Source of the DNA: Haloarchaeobius sp. FL176
Lineage (GTDB): Archaea; Halobacteriota; Halobacteria; Halobacteriales; Natrialbaceae
Direction of reading: 5' to 3'
Assembly (NCBI RefSeq): GCF_024609245.1
Contig: NZ_JANJYH010000002.1
Coordinates: forward strand, 62,001-126,000
DNA length: 64,000 bases
The notes under the pieces were generated by a model, which worked only from the letters and a program-made list of their open reading frames with translations, made no database searches and was not told where the DNA came from. A program made the translations under genes and the position numbers. This document shows, piece by piece, positions 32,706-40,313 of the stretch (position 1 is the first letter of the stretch; the number at the start of each line of letters is the position of its first letter).

Positions 32706-33203
32706 ATGAAAGACGGTACACTCGACGACGTCGACAGACACATCCTGTACTATCTCCAGCGAGACGCCAGACACACTTCGTCCAGCGACATCGCCGAGGA
32801 GCTCGACATCTCGCCGAGTACGGTCCGGACGCGACTCAAGGAACTCGAAACGAGAGGCATCATCCGGGGCTACCACATCGACATCGACTACGACCTCGCC
32901 GGCTATCCGCTCTACACGAAGATTATCTGTACCGCACCGGTTCCGGACCGCGACACCCTCGCGAACCGCGCCCGCGAGGTCAACGGCGTGACCGCGGTCC
33001 GGGAGATCATGACCGGCGAGCGGAACGTCTACGTCAACGCCATCGGCACCGACCACGACGACCTCAACCGCATCGCACAGGACCTCGACGAGCTCGGGCT
33101 CAGAATCGTCGACGAACAGCTCATCCGCGACGAGCACGTCTGTCCGTACCACGGCTTCCTCGACGCCGACGCTGAGCAACCCGTGCCCGACGCCGAGGAC
33201 TAA
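32706..33203 (+). CDS. Lrp/AsnC-family transcription regulator
   Basis: 165 residues from ATG 32706. HTH (DDVDRHILYYLQRDARHTSSSDIAEELDISPSTVRTRLKELE) followed by the RAM ligand-binding domain (IDYDLAGYPLYTKIICTAP... VREIMTGERNVYVNAIG). RAM domains usually bind amino acids. A Cys-His tail (EHVCPYHGF) may bind metal. It is divergent from the TrkA-N/APC operon and is its likely regulator. The in-frame GTG at 32622, placed ~27 nt after a TATA-like box, is an alternative start that would add 28 residues. Confidence 0.87.
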   Translation: MKDGTLDDVDRHILYYLQRDARHTSSSDIAEELDISPSTVRTRLKELETRGIIRGYHIDIDYDLAGYPLYTKIICTAPVPDRDTLANRAREVNGVTAVREIMTGERNVYVNAIGTDHDDLNRIAQDLDELGLRIVDEQLIRDEHVCPYHGFLDADAEQPVPDAED

Positions 33204-33269
33204 CCGCGACGAGAACCGGGTCCGGGTGCCCGCTCGTCGCCTCTAGGACCCCGGACGGTGCGTCTCCGG

Positions 33270-33641
33270 TCAGCTCTCGACCGGAATCTCCGTGCCGGTG
33301 GCGGTCGCGTCCGCCATCACCGGCAGCCTCACTTCGAGAATGCCGTTGGTGTACTCGGCCGTGATCTCCTCGTCAGCGACGGCCTTCGGGAACCGGAACC
33401 GGCGATGGTACGTCTTGCGCTGGCCCCGGGCCTCGTCTTCGTGCTCCGCCGCGATGTTGAGGACGCCGTCGTCCCACGCGACGGTTATCTCCTCGGGGTC
33501 GAACCCGGGGAGTTCGACGCTCAGGACGAACTCGCCGTCTTCCTCGTACAGTTCGTAGTCGTCACGACCGGTCCCGAACAGCTGGCTCGGGACGTCGAGG
33601 CTCTGCATCCACGAGGTTGGTGTACTCCTGGGCAGTGCCAT
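33270..33641 (-). CDS. Hsp20 small heat-shock protein
   Basis: 123 residues. Alpha-crystallin domain with the conserved strands LSVELPGFDPEEITVAWDDGVLNI and the C-terminal ADEEITAEYTNGILEVRLPV (GxLxxxLP-type motif, about 95-108). ATP-independent holdase chaperone in the cytosol. N-terminus is short. Located between the Lrp regulator (convergent) and the TnpB element. Confidence 0.92.
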   Translation of the reverse strand: MALPRSTPTSWMQSLDVPSQLFGTGRDDYELYEEDGEFVLSVELPGFDPEEITVAWDDGVLNIAAEHEDEARGQRKTYHRRFRFPKAVADEEITAEYTNGILEVRLPVMADATATGTEIPVES

Positions 33642-33763
33642 CGCTGGTCACCTCGAATGCAGTTAGATGTACGTTCGCGGTTCGAAAAGAATTTTTCTGA
33701 CGGTTCGTGACAGATTGGATGGGTGGTTGGTCGGCGGTCGACAGGGAGCGCCGAAACGGACTC

Positions 33764-33810
33764 TAGCCGGGAATCGACTGCGAGAAGAGCCTAGGCCGGG
33801 ATATCGACTG
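33764..33810 (-). ncRNA. Candidate guide-RNA (omega/reRNA) region at the tnpB 3' end
   Basis: Downstream of tnpB on its own strand, CAGTCGAT-ATCCCGGCCTA (33810-33792) recurs as CAGTCGAT-TCCCGGCTA (33780-33764), separated by 11 nt. TnpB proteins use an RNA that overlaps the gene's 3' end and runs to the element end. Haloarchaeal tnpB genes are known to give sense-overlapping 3' transcripts. The position fits; the exact RNA ends are not visible. Confidence 0.35.
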
Positions 33811-33830
33811 TCCACCCCGTTCCGCTCAGT

Positions 33831-35075
33831 CTACGACTTCGCTTCCGATGGGGCGGACTCGTCCGTGAACTCGGCCTCGAACCCGTCGGGGTAGGCGGTG
33901 AATCCGCCGTTCGGCGTCACCGTTCCGGACTGCAGGGCGAGTCGACCGTCGCCCGTCCGCCGGGACGACTGGTGGCCCCGACGGACGTACCGCAGACCGA
34001 TGTTCTTCGCCGCGTTGTAGTCCGCGTTCGCCTCTGCGCCGCACTCCTGACAGCGGAACTCGTCGCGTGACCGCCGGTTCTCGGCGACCGTGAACCCGCA
34101 TTCGGAACAGCGTCGCGAGGTGTTCGCTGGTGCGACCCGTTCGACGGCGATACCGACCGCCTCCGCCTTGTAGGAGACGTATTCGGAGAGCGTTCGGAAC
34201 GCCCAGCGGTGTCCCCACGCCGCCCCGGTATGGGTTCGAATCTCGGCGAGGTCCTCGAGCGCGATGACGTCGCAGTCGTACCGCCGTGCCTCCCTGACGA
34301 TGTCGTTCGCTGCGTTGTGGAGCACGTCACGAACGTACCGAAGTTGATGGCCGCTCGCCCGTTCGAGCGTCCGGTGGGCACTTCGGGTTCCGTTCTGCTG
34401 GAGCCCGGCACGTGTCTTTTCGAACTCACGGAGACGGTGGGTAAGTTCGCGACCGTTCACGAAACAGGCGGTGCTCGTGACGGCGAGGTTCTCGATACCG
34501 AGGTCGACCCCGAGGACCGTCCCGTCCTCGGCGGTGGTTCGCTCGGTCTTCGGCCGTCGGAATCCGAGGTGTAGGAAGTACGCCCCGTCGCGTGCCCTGA
34601 GTGTACTCTCGGTCAGCGCCCACTCGTCAGAGTCGAGGAACTGCCACTGGTAGCCATCCTCGTCGTCGGGAAGCACGAGCGGACACCGGATACGGTCCCC
34701 CACGGTCGCCAGCGATACCGTTCCGTCGTCGAATAGGGTCATCGACCGTGCGTCGTAGGTCACCGTCGGTGCGGTGAAGCGGGGCTTGCTGGTCTTCTTG
34801 CCCATGCGCTTTCGCTCGATGCAGCCGCTAATCGCGTCCGCAGCCTGTTGAGTAGCCAGCACCGCGTGCTGGCTCCCGAGGGTCGTCTTCTCACGGACGG
34901 TGTCGTATGCGAGCGGTTGCACTTCCCGCTTAGCGTGGCATCGGTTCCAGGCCAGGTCGGTCGCGAGCTGGCAGCCCCGTTTCCACTCGGCAATCGTCGC
35001 CTCCAGGGTTTCGCGTTGCTCCTGCGTGACCGACAGCCTGGTGACGGCAGTCCGTCGCACGTAGTTCGCCGACAC
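33831..35075 (-). CDS. tnpB: TnpB RNA-guided nuclease, IS200/IS605 OrfB
   Basis: 414 residues, GTG start. RuvC-like active site is complete: Asp191 (VLGVDLGIENLA), Glu274 (VIALEDLAEI) and Asp352 (EANADYNAAKNIG). The zinc ribbon Cys323/326/342/345 (CSECG, CQECG) lies between the last two. N-terminal WED-like and helical parts match IS1341-type OrfB. TnpB cuts DNA guided by an RNA from the element's right end. No tnpA is present, so the copy depends on another TnpA to move. All catalytic residues being intact suggests it is active or recently acquired. Confidence 0.93.
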   Translation of the reverse strand: MSANYVRRTAVTRLSVTQEQRETLEATIAEWKRGCQLATDLAWNRCHAKREVQPLAYDTVREKTTLGSQHAVLATQQAADAISGCIERKRMGKKTSKPRFTAPTVTYDARSMTLFDDGTVSLATVGDRIRCPLVLPDDEDGYQWQFLDSDEWALTESTLRARDGAYFLHLGFRRPKTERTTAEDGTVLGVDLGIENLAVTSTACFVNGRELTHRLREFEKTRAGLQQNGTRSAHRTLERASGHQLRYVRDVLHNAANDIVREARRYDCDVIALEDLAEIRTHTGAAWGHRWAFRTLSEYVSYKAEAVGIAVERVAPANTSRRCSECGFTVAENRRSRDEFRCQECGAEANADYNAAKNIGLRYVRRGHQSSRRTGDGRLALQSGTVTPNGGFTAYPDGFEAEFTDESAPSEAKS

Positions 35076-35081
35076 GTCTTA

Positions 35082-35103
35082 TTTCAGAGGCCGAGAGCTG
35101 AAA
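35082..35103. repeat. Left-end hairpin of the TnpB element
   Basis: TTTCAG (35082-35087) and CTGAAA (35098-35103) flank AGGCCGAGAG. It is the sort of subterminal hairpin recognised by TnpA at IS200/IS605 ends. A near copy (17 of 19 bases over TTTCAG...AGCTG) occurs at 52714-52732. Confidence 0.5.
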
Positions 35104-35179
35104 ATAGTTGGGGGTCTGCGTGGTTGAACCTCCTGACAGACCCTGGCCTCTCCGTGCGAGAAATCCGAGTGAAGAAGCA

Positions 35180-35251
35180 AGCCTGAGGCGGGATTTGAAC
35201 CCGCGCTCTCGTCCTTACCAAGGACGCGCTTTACCGCTAAGCTACCCAGGC
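35180..35251 (-). tRNA. tRNA-Thr (anticodon GGU)
   Basis: On the minus strand it starts GCCTGGGTAGCTTAGCGGTAA and forms a full cloverleaf. The acceptor stem GCCTGGG pairs with CTCAGGC (one G-U). The anticodon stem is CGTCC/GGACG around loop TTGGTAA, giving anticodon GGU. The T arm is GCGGG-TTCAAAT-CCCGC. Discriminator base is U and CCA is not encoded. No intron is seen. Confidence 0.93.
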
Positions 35252-35306
35252 ACCGAAGTGCATCCTATCGTTGCTCGGTGTAGTTTTAATGGGTTTCGAT
35301 TCCCGT

Positions 35307-35981
35307 CTACGAATCCGTCGCCGACTGGCGGACGTGGTCGTCGGCCCTGCTGGCGGTCTCGCCCGCCGTCGCGCCGATGTTGAGGTCGCTTGCGGCGGGG
35401 AGCGCCTCGACCGCTGGCAGCGGCTCGCTCCCGTCCGTGGGCACGAGGCCGGCGAGCTGGGCGAACAGCTCGGTCGTGGGGGTGGCACCGACGGCGGTGG
35501 TGCCGGCGACGGCGGCGAGTTCGAACACGTCGCGTTCGAGGCTGGCGTCGAGGGCGGTCGTGTCGGCGTCGGGCTGCCGGCGGTCGGTCTGGTCGCGGCC
35601 GAAGTCGCGGACGGTCCCGACGGCCTTGGCGGCGGCGTCGGTCCGCGCGAGGAGGTAGAAACCGCGTGAGACGAGCACCGTGGCGGCCAGCGAGTCGAGG
35701 TTGGCCTGCGTGTGGTCGTCGGTCTCGGTCCAGGGCTCGTCGTGGGCGAGCGAGCGGGTGAGCCGGAGACCGTCGTAGATGAGCTGCACGCCTGCGGCCC
35801 TGTCGACGACGCTCTCGACCTCGACGTCGTCGTCGCAGGCGCGGGCACAGCGGAGCGTCACCACGCCGGGAGCCATCGGCGCGGCTGCCAGGCGGGACGC
35901 GATGTCGTCCCGGAGCCGGTCGGGGTAGATGTCGGCGAGCGCCTCCTGGGCGGCGCGCCTGCACGTTGCGACCTCGTCCAT
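35307..35981 (-). CDS. Conserved haloarchaeal protein (DUF7114-like)
   Basis: 224 residues, acidic and mostly helical: MDEVATCRRAAQEALADIYP, AAGVQLIYDGLRLTRSLAHDEPW, LAATVLVSRGFYLLARTDAAAKAV, FGRDQT. The helices with DD/DH near their ends recall a degenerate polyprenyl-synthase-like fold, but no DDxxD motif is present, so no enzymatic role is assigned. It is divergent from the crotonase gene with 59 bp between. Confidence 0.65.
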   Translation of the reverse strand: MDEVATCRRAAQEALADIYPDRLRDDIASRLAAAPMAPGVVTLRCARACDDDVEVESVVDRAAGVQLIYDGLRLTRSLAHDEPWTETDDHTQANLDSLAATVLVSRGFYLLARTDAAAKAVGTVRDFGRDQTDRRQPDADTTALDASLERDVFELAAVAGTTAVGATPTTELFAQLAGLVPTDGSEPLPAVEALPAASDLNIGATAGETASRADDHVRQSATDS

Positions 35982-36040
35982 TGCCGCCGACTAGCGGGGG
36001 GAAAGGCAAAGACCTTTGGAAAGCGAAAACTCGCCAACGT

Positions 36041-36730
36041 ATGATCGAAACGGCAGTTGACGGGGACGTGACCTGGGTGACGCTCTCCCGGCCGGACCGG
36101 CGGAACGCGTTCACCGAGCCGGGGCTGCGGGCGCTGCGGTCCGCGGTGACCGAGGCGGAGACACCGGTGGTGTTCCTGACCGGCGAGGGGGCGGCGTTCT
36201 CTGCGGGGGCGGACCTCGAAGTCGTCGGGGGCCTCGGCCGCGAGGAGGCACGGGCGTTCGCGCAGCTTGGCCAGTCGGTCGCGACCGCCATCGCGGAGGC
36301 CGAGGCGGTCGTCGTCGCCGGCATCGACGGGCCGGCCCGGGGCGGCGGGGTCGAGCTGGCGCTCGCCTGCGACGTCCGGGTCGCCACGCCCGCGGCCACG
36401 TTCGCGGAGACGGGCGTCTCGCTCGGGCTGTTCGGCGCGTGGGGCGGGACGTCCCGACTCCCGCGCGTCGTCGGCGAGGGTGAGGCGATGGACCTCGCGC
36501 TGTCGGGCCGGACCGTCGACGCGGACGAGGCGCTGGTGATGGGGCTCGTGTCGCGCGTGGTCGACGAGCCGGCGTCCGTGGCCGAGGAGATCGCCGGGAA
36601 CGACCCCGCTGCACTGTCGGTGCTGAAGCGACGGCTGCGCGACGACGCGGACCGGGCGGTGCAGCACGCCCGCGAGGCAGATGCCTTCGCGGACCTGGTC
36701 GAGCGGAACGCCGGCGACATCGCCTGGTGA
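36041..36730 (+). CDS. Enoyl-CoA hydratase/isomerase family protein
   Basis: 229 residues of crotonase fold. Oxyanion hole segments FSAGADLEV (about 51-59) and GPARGGGVELALACDV (about 98-113) are present, with Glu of GVELAL at the position of crotonase Glu144. At the position of Glu164 (QPEILLG in rat crotonase) this protein reads AETGVSLG, which places Gly there, so it may be an isomerase or hydrolase rather than a hydratase. Acts on acyl-CoA thioesters in the cytosol. The start ATG 36041 follows a short AT-rich stretch. Confidence 0.82.
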   Translation: MIETAVDGDVTWVTLSRPDRRNAFTEPGLRALRSAVTEAETPVVFLTGEGAAFSAGADLEVVGGLGREEARAFAQLGQSVATAIAEAEAVVVAGIDGPARGGGVELALACDVRVATPAATFAETGVSLGLFGAWGGTSRLPRVVGEGEAMDLALSGRTVDADEALVMGLVSRVVDEPASVAEEIAGNDPAALSVLKRRLRDDADRAVQHAREADAFADLVERNAGDIAW

Positions 36731-36822
36731 CGCCAGCGAGCCGGCCGTCGCGGACCTGACACTCGCGCTACCAAACCGCGTTTCAGCGAACGCTTTTGCG
36801 CCTCTTGCCACTGGTTTCGTCC

Positions 36823-37479
36823 ATGACGGGAACCGCAGTCGTCGCTGGCGTCGGCCCGAAGATCGGCGAAGCAGTCGCACGCGAACTCCACGACGCGGGC
36901 TACGACGTGGGGCTCTTCGCGCGCTCGGAGGGGTTCATCGAGGAGTTGGCCGCGGACCTCGGGACGGGAGCGCTCGCGGTCCCGACCGACGTGACCGACG
37001 AGGCGTCGGTCCAGGCGGGGATGGAGACCGTGCGCGAGGCGTTCGGGCCCATCTCGGCGCTGGTGCTGAACGCGACCGGTGGCGGTGGTCGCCCGGTCGG
37101 GCAGGCGAACGCGGACCGTCTCCGCGACATCTTCGACGTCCGCGTTTCCGGGTCGCTTGCCTGCGTCAACGCCGCGCTGTCGGACCTCCGGGAGAACGAG
37201 GGCACGGTCATCTTCAGTGGGACGACGTACGCCGACTCACTCGTCCCCGAGCAGATAGAGTGGGGGGCGGTCGGCCCGGCCGCACGTGGCCTCTCGAAGT
37301 CGCTGGCGACCGCGCTCGACGACGTGCAGGTCACCTACGTCCGCATCGGGAGCCGCGTCGACCCGGTCGGGCAGGTCGGCGACGACGCCCTGAGCGCGGC
37401 CGCGGTGGCGTCGCAGTACCGCGAGCTGGTCGAACGCGAGGACGCGGTCACGCGGGAGCTGGACCTGCGGCAGCGGTAG
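36823..37479 (+). CDS. SDR-fold protein lacking the catalytic Tyr-Lys pair
   Basis: 218 residues with a Rossmann N-terminus (AVVAGVGPKIGEAVARELHDAG; nucleotide loop GVGPKIG at about 9-15), the DVTDEASV turn and LVLNATGGG at the NAG position. Where YxxxK should occur the chain reads WGAVGPAARGLSKSLA, replacing Tyr with Trp and Lys with Gly. It probably binds a dinucleotide but is not a standard dehydrogenase. A TATA-like CGCTTTTG (36791-36798) lies ~25-32 nt before the ATG. Confidence 0.8.
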   Translation: MTGTAVVAGVGPKIGEAVARELHDAGYDVGLFARSEGFIEELAADLGTGALAVPTDVTDEASVQAGMETVREAFGPISALVLNATGGGGRPVGQANADRLRDIFDVRVSGSLACVNAALSDLRENEGTVIFSGTTYADSLVPEQIEWGAVGPAARGLSKSLATALDDVQVTYVRIGSRVDPVGQVGDDALSAAAVASQYRELVEREDAVTRELDLRQR

Positions 37480-37537
37480 TGCGTTTCGTGAGCGACCACA
37501 CGGAAAATATGAGTAGTCCCGGGCCCAGAGTGGGGGT

Positions 37538-38167
37538 GTGCACGAGTGCGACCACTGTTCGGAGTCGTTCGAGGACGAGGAACCGTACCTCGAACACCTG
37601 CGGGACGAACACGAGGAGGACCTCGGCCCCATCGAGCAGCGGCGTGTCGACGCGATGGACGACGGGAGCGATGGCGTATCGGGCTTCGTCTACGCCGCGG
37701 TGGCCGTCGTCGGACTCGTCCTGCTCGGGGGCGCCGCCGTCGGCCTGCTCGGCGGGGGCGGTGGCGGCAGCACCGACACGCTGAACGACAGCGCGCCACG
37801 GCAGCCGACCAACGTCGGCGGCCCGCACTACCACGGCGGGATGACCGTCACAATCGACGGGCGGTCGCTCGACTTCAGCCAGCCAGAGTTCCAGCGGGCG
37901 CGTAAGAACCCCGCCTTCCACTACGAGCGGGGCAACGGGGACCGATGGCACGGGCACGCGGAGGGTGTCACCCTCGAGTACGCGCTCGCGAGCCTCGGCA
38001 TCGACGTCGCGGCCGACGCGCTCGCCTTCGACGGGTCGGTGTACCGGTCGAGCGAGGGCGACACGGTGCGCTACGTGGTCAACGGCGAGCCGGTGGACCC
38101 GACGACGTACGTCCTCCAGCCCAACGACCAGGTCGAGGTCGTGGCGTCGGACAACGAGAGCGCCTGA
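37538..38167 (+). CDS. Membrane protein with C2H2 zinc finger and His-rich outer domain
   Basis: 209 residues, GTG start. Residues 4-25 are a C2H2 finger (CDHCSESFEDEEPYLEHLRDEH), cytosolic. One TM helix follows (FVYAAVAVVGLVLLGGAAVGLL, about 49-70), then a Gly/Ser linker and an outer domain with HYHGG, HYERG, WHGHAEG and the ending NGEPVDPTTYVLQPNDQVEVV. The outer His residues suggest metal binding. The finger could bind nucleic acid or a protein partner. No function is known. A TATA-like stretch GAAAATATG lies about 25-35 nt before the start. Confidence 0.75.
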   Translation: MHECDHCSESFEDEEPYLEHLRDEHEEDLGPIEQRRVDAMDDGSDGVSGFVYAAVAVVGLVLLGGAAVGLLGGGGGGSTDTLNDSAPRQPTNVGGPHYHGGMTVTIDGRSLDFSQPEFQRARKNPAFHYERGNGDRWHGHAEGVTLEYALASLGIDVAADALAFDGSVYRSSEGDTVRYVVNGEPVDPTTYVLQPNDQVEVVASDNESA

Positions 38168-38965
38168 CTACAGGTCGGCGGACTCGGGTGCGGGCGGCAT
38201 CGACCGCTTGTGGGCGCTCCCCTCGTACAGCTTGCGGACGGTCTCGACGACACCTTCCTCGACGCCGAGCTCGCGGGCCGTCGCCGCGGTGGAGACGCCG
38301 CCCTCGATGTGGAGCGCGATGACGGCGTCGACGACGTCGTAGCCGACGCCCATCTCGTCCTCGTCGGTCTGGTCGGCCCAGAGCTCCGCGGTCGCGGGCT
38401 TCTCGGCGAGCTCCTCGGGCGCGCCGAGGTGGCGGGCGAGCTGGCGGACCTGCTGCTTGTAGAGGTTGCCGATGGGGTTGCAGTCGACGGCCTGGTCGCC
38501 GTACTTCGTGAAGTAGCCCGTCAGCGCCTCGGCCTTGTTCCCGGTGCCGAGGACGACCCGGTTCTCCTCGTTGGCGACGTAGTAGTTGAGGACGCCTCGC
38601 ACGCGTGCAGCGGTGTTACCTACGGCGACGGTGTCCTCCTCGGCGTCGGGGATCGAATCGACGATCTCGTCGACGATGCTCCCGATCTCGATCACGTCGT
38701 AGTCGATGCCGAGGTCCTCGGCGACGCGCTCGGCGTCGCTCATGTTCTCGTCGCTGGAGACGCGCGAGGGCAGGACGAGCCCCCGGACGTGGTCCCGGCC
38801 GAGCGCCTCGACGGCCAGATACGCGGTCGTGGTGCTGTCGACGCCACCGGAGAGCCCCAGTACGGCACCGGTTGCGCCTGCGTCGTCGACGACATCCTCG
38901 ATGAAGCTCACGATGTGGTCGCGCTGTGCGGTTAGTTCCTCGTCTCCGAACCGGAGGTCTATCAT
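38168..38965 (-). CDS. nadE: NAD synthetase, ammonia-dependent NadE
   Basis: 265 residues. PP-loop LGLSGGVDSTTTAYLA (about 37-52), then LVLPSRVSSDENMSDAERVA, NTAARVRGVLNYY, LGTGNKAEALTGYFTKYGD and the C-terminal PATAELWADQTDEDEMG with the conserved ATAELW segment. It adenylates nicotinate adenine dinucleotide and amidates it to NAD+. No glutaminase domain is present, so NH3 is the nitrogen donor. Its stop abuts the convergent zinc-finger gene's stop. Confidence 0.95.
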   Translation of the reverse strand: MIDLRFGDEELTAQRDHIVSFIEDVVDDAGATGAVLGLSGGVDSTTTAYLAVEALGRDHVRGLVLPSRVSSDENMSDAERVAEDLGIDYDVIEIGSIVDEIVDSIPDAEEDTVAVGNTAARVRGVLNYYVANEENRVVLGTGNKAEALTGYFTKYGDQAVDCNPIGNLYKQQVRQLARHLGAPEELAEKPATAELWADQTDEDEMGVGYDVVDAVIALHIEGGVSTAATARELGVEEGVVETVRKLYEGSAHKRSMPPAPESADL

Positions 38966-39159
38966 CGTCCGTCGGTAGGGAGTACAGGACCAATAACGTT
39001 CCTCGCTCTCGTCTGGAACTGGACAACCGTCCAGTCGGGCGAAGCGCTACGTTCAAGTGCCATCGGGGGGAAGAACGTGATGGAATCACTGTGCGTGAGC
39101 GCCCTCGGTCCCGTGACCGAAGTGCGCGGGACCGCCGCGCACACGACCGCAGTGGTAGA

Positions 39160-39230
39160 GCGCCGTTGGTCCAGTGGTAGGACAGTGGCTTCCCAAGCCA
39201 CTAGCCCGGGTTCAATTCCCGGACGGCGCA
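39160..39230 (+). tRNA. tRNA-Gly (anticodon CCC)
   Basis: Starts GCGCCGTTGGTCCAGTGGTA. The acceptor stem GCGCCGT pairs with ACGGCGC, discriminator A (39230). The anticodon stem GTGGC/GCCAC encloses TTCCCAA, anticodon CCC. The T arm is CCCGG-GTTCAATT-CCCGG. CCA is not encoded and no intron is seen. Confidence 0.94.
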
Positions 39231-39547
39231 CTTCTTCCGGACCAGGCGACTGAAGAGTGGCAGCGCCGGGCTGGTGGTTCCGTCGATGGGCCGCAGTTCG
39301 TTCCGGGGCGCGCAGGCACTGGTTGAACGCGAGAAACCCCAGCTTTCGAATCTATCGCGAACGGTCATCCGGTTCGGTTCGAAATCGCGGGATAACGAGT
39401 TCTTGATGCGGAAAACCGCCCGACTGCACGGGGGATAAAAAGCGGCATTATTCCCGTTGGGTCGCTTACACTCCGAAGCGCGGTGAGGTAATCGGTGGTT
39501 AGCTATGGCCCCACGTATCAATGTTATGGCCGGGGAGTTGGAAGGCC
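39231..39547. other. Intergenic region after tRNA-Gly
   Basis: 317 bp with no recognised gene. A TATA-like GGATAAAAAG lies at about 39431-39440, which would start a transcript near 39465 and give the next gene a ~80 nt leader. AT content rises towards that box. A long frame on the opposite strand is Arg-rich and rejected. Confidence 0.5.
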
Positions 39548-39805
39548 GTGAGTCAAAACGTACAATCTGATACTGGGGGTATCGATCCACCCGCGACGGG
39601 TGAGCAACGGACGGCGGAGTCGCTCGTGTTCGACGTCCTCTCCGAATCGACGGTCGCCGAGCGATGGCCACAGCTCGAACGCGGCTACTCGTCGAACGAC
39701 TTCGTGACCATTCAGGCCGCAGTCGCGGTCGAGTGGGACGACATAGACCACGAAGACCTACACGTCGAGCCGGAAGCGCTACTCGACTGTGCGGAGGGGG
39801 AGTGA
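39548..39805 (+). CDS. Small acidic protein of unknown function
   Basis: 85 residues from GTG 39548 (VSQNVQSDTGGIDPP read as Met start). Acidic, with the predicted helix SLVFDVLSESTVAERW and a C-terminal VEWDDIDHEDLHVEPEALLD. Codon use is haloarchaeal. No family is recognised. An ATG at 39521 in the same frame is an alternative. Its stop lies 1 nt before the next small gene's start, so they are probably co-transcribed. Confidence 0.55.
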   Translation: MSQNVQSDTGGIDPPATGEQRTAESLVFDVLSESTVAERWPQLERGYSSNDFVTIQAAVAVEWDDIDHEDLHVEPEALLDCAEGE

Positions 39806-39806
39806 G

Positions 39807-39986
39807 ATGCGGTTCCCGACCATGGTCCGGCTGGTGGTCGGTATGTCGTTGTTCGCACTGACCGCACTCGGCCTGGCGTGGTCGTTCGAGGGGGCGGTGT
39901 ACGCGCTGGGCTCGGTCGGCATCCTCGCAGTCTGTCTGTTCACGGTCGGACTCGCACTCGAACCGGAGCTTCGTGGCACCTACTGA
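39807..39986 (+). CDS. Small two-helix membrane protein
   Basis: 59 residues, ATG one nt after the preceding stop. Two TM segments (about 7-25 and 31-50) with a short acidic end (EPELRGTY). Likely a membrane partner of the upstream small acidic protein; function unknown. Confidence 0.6.
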   Translation: MRFPTMVRLVVGMSLFALTALGLAWSFEGAVYALGSVGILAVCLFTVGLALEPELRGTY

Positions 39987-40097
39987 TCCCACACCTTCGT
40001 GGGGTCGTCCCACTGTCGCCCGCGCAGTTCTTCGCGCACTGTCCACAGAGCGGCGGCTTCTCGGTCCGAGTGACGTGAGAAACGCAGCCCGGCGAGC

Positions 40098-40250
40098 CTA
40101 CCGCGACGGCGACGAGCGATGGTCCGTCTGCTCGGTGACGGCGACGGTGGTGTCGGACTCGATCCAGGCGTCTAAATTCTCGCGGTCGTAGATGATGAGT
40201 CCGTTGACGGTCTCTCGGCCGACGTACCGTTCGGAATCCGTATCTTCCAT
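40098..40250 (-). CDS. Short haloarchaeal protein (DUF7331-like)
   Basis: 50 residues: MEDTDSERYVGRETVNGLIIYDRENLDAWIESDTTVAVTEQ plus a short tail. The pattern '...GLIIYDxxNxxAWIxSDTTV' is that of a haloarchaea-specific small family (DUF7331). It probably folds as a small beta unit. Start at 40250 excludes an Arg-rich upstream extension. Function unknown. Confidence 0.65.
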   Translation of the reverse strand: MEDTDSERYVGRETVNGLIIYDRENLDAWIESDTTVAVTEQTDHRSSPSR

Positions 40251-40313
40251 TCGAGTCGATACAGGATTCCGCCGCGCTGGGCTTATGTTTGCTGGCCGGC
40301 GTGGCCACAACGC

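Larger units (their letters stand above)
33750..35105 (-). mobile_element. IS1341-type (IS200/IS605 group) element with tnpB only
   Basis: Contains an intact tnpB and no tnpA. The left end is marked by a hairpin 7 nt before the tnpB start (TTTCAG 35082-35087 / CTGAAA 35098-35103). The right-end side, just past the tnpB stop, has an imperfect direct repeat (33764-33780 and 33792-33810). Boundaries are approximate: these elements lack inverted repeats and target duplications. It lies 75 nt past the 3' end of tRNA-Thr and beside hsp20. Confidence 0.65.

Noticed and set aside
33463-33680. hsp20 considered as part of the IS element
   Set aside because: The alpha-crystallin gene is complete, has its own start and host-like codon use; only the DNA to its right looks mobile.
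39201-40046. 281-codon minus frame after tRNA-Gly
   Set aside because: Covers the tRNA end, the promoter and both small genes in antisense; Arg-rich and without motifs.
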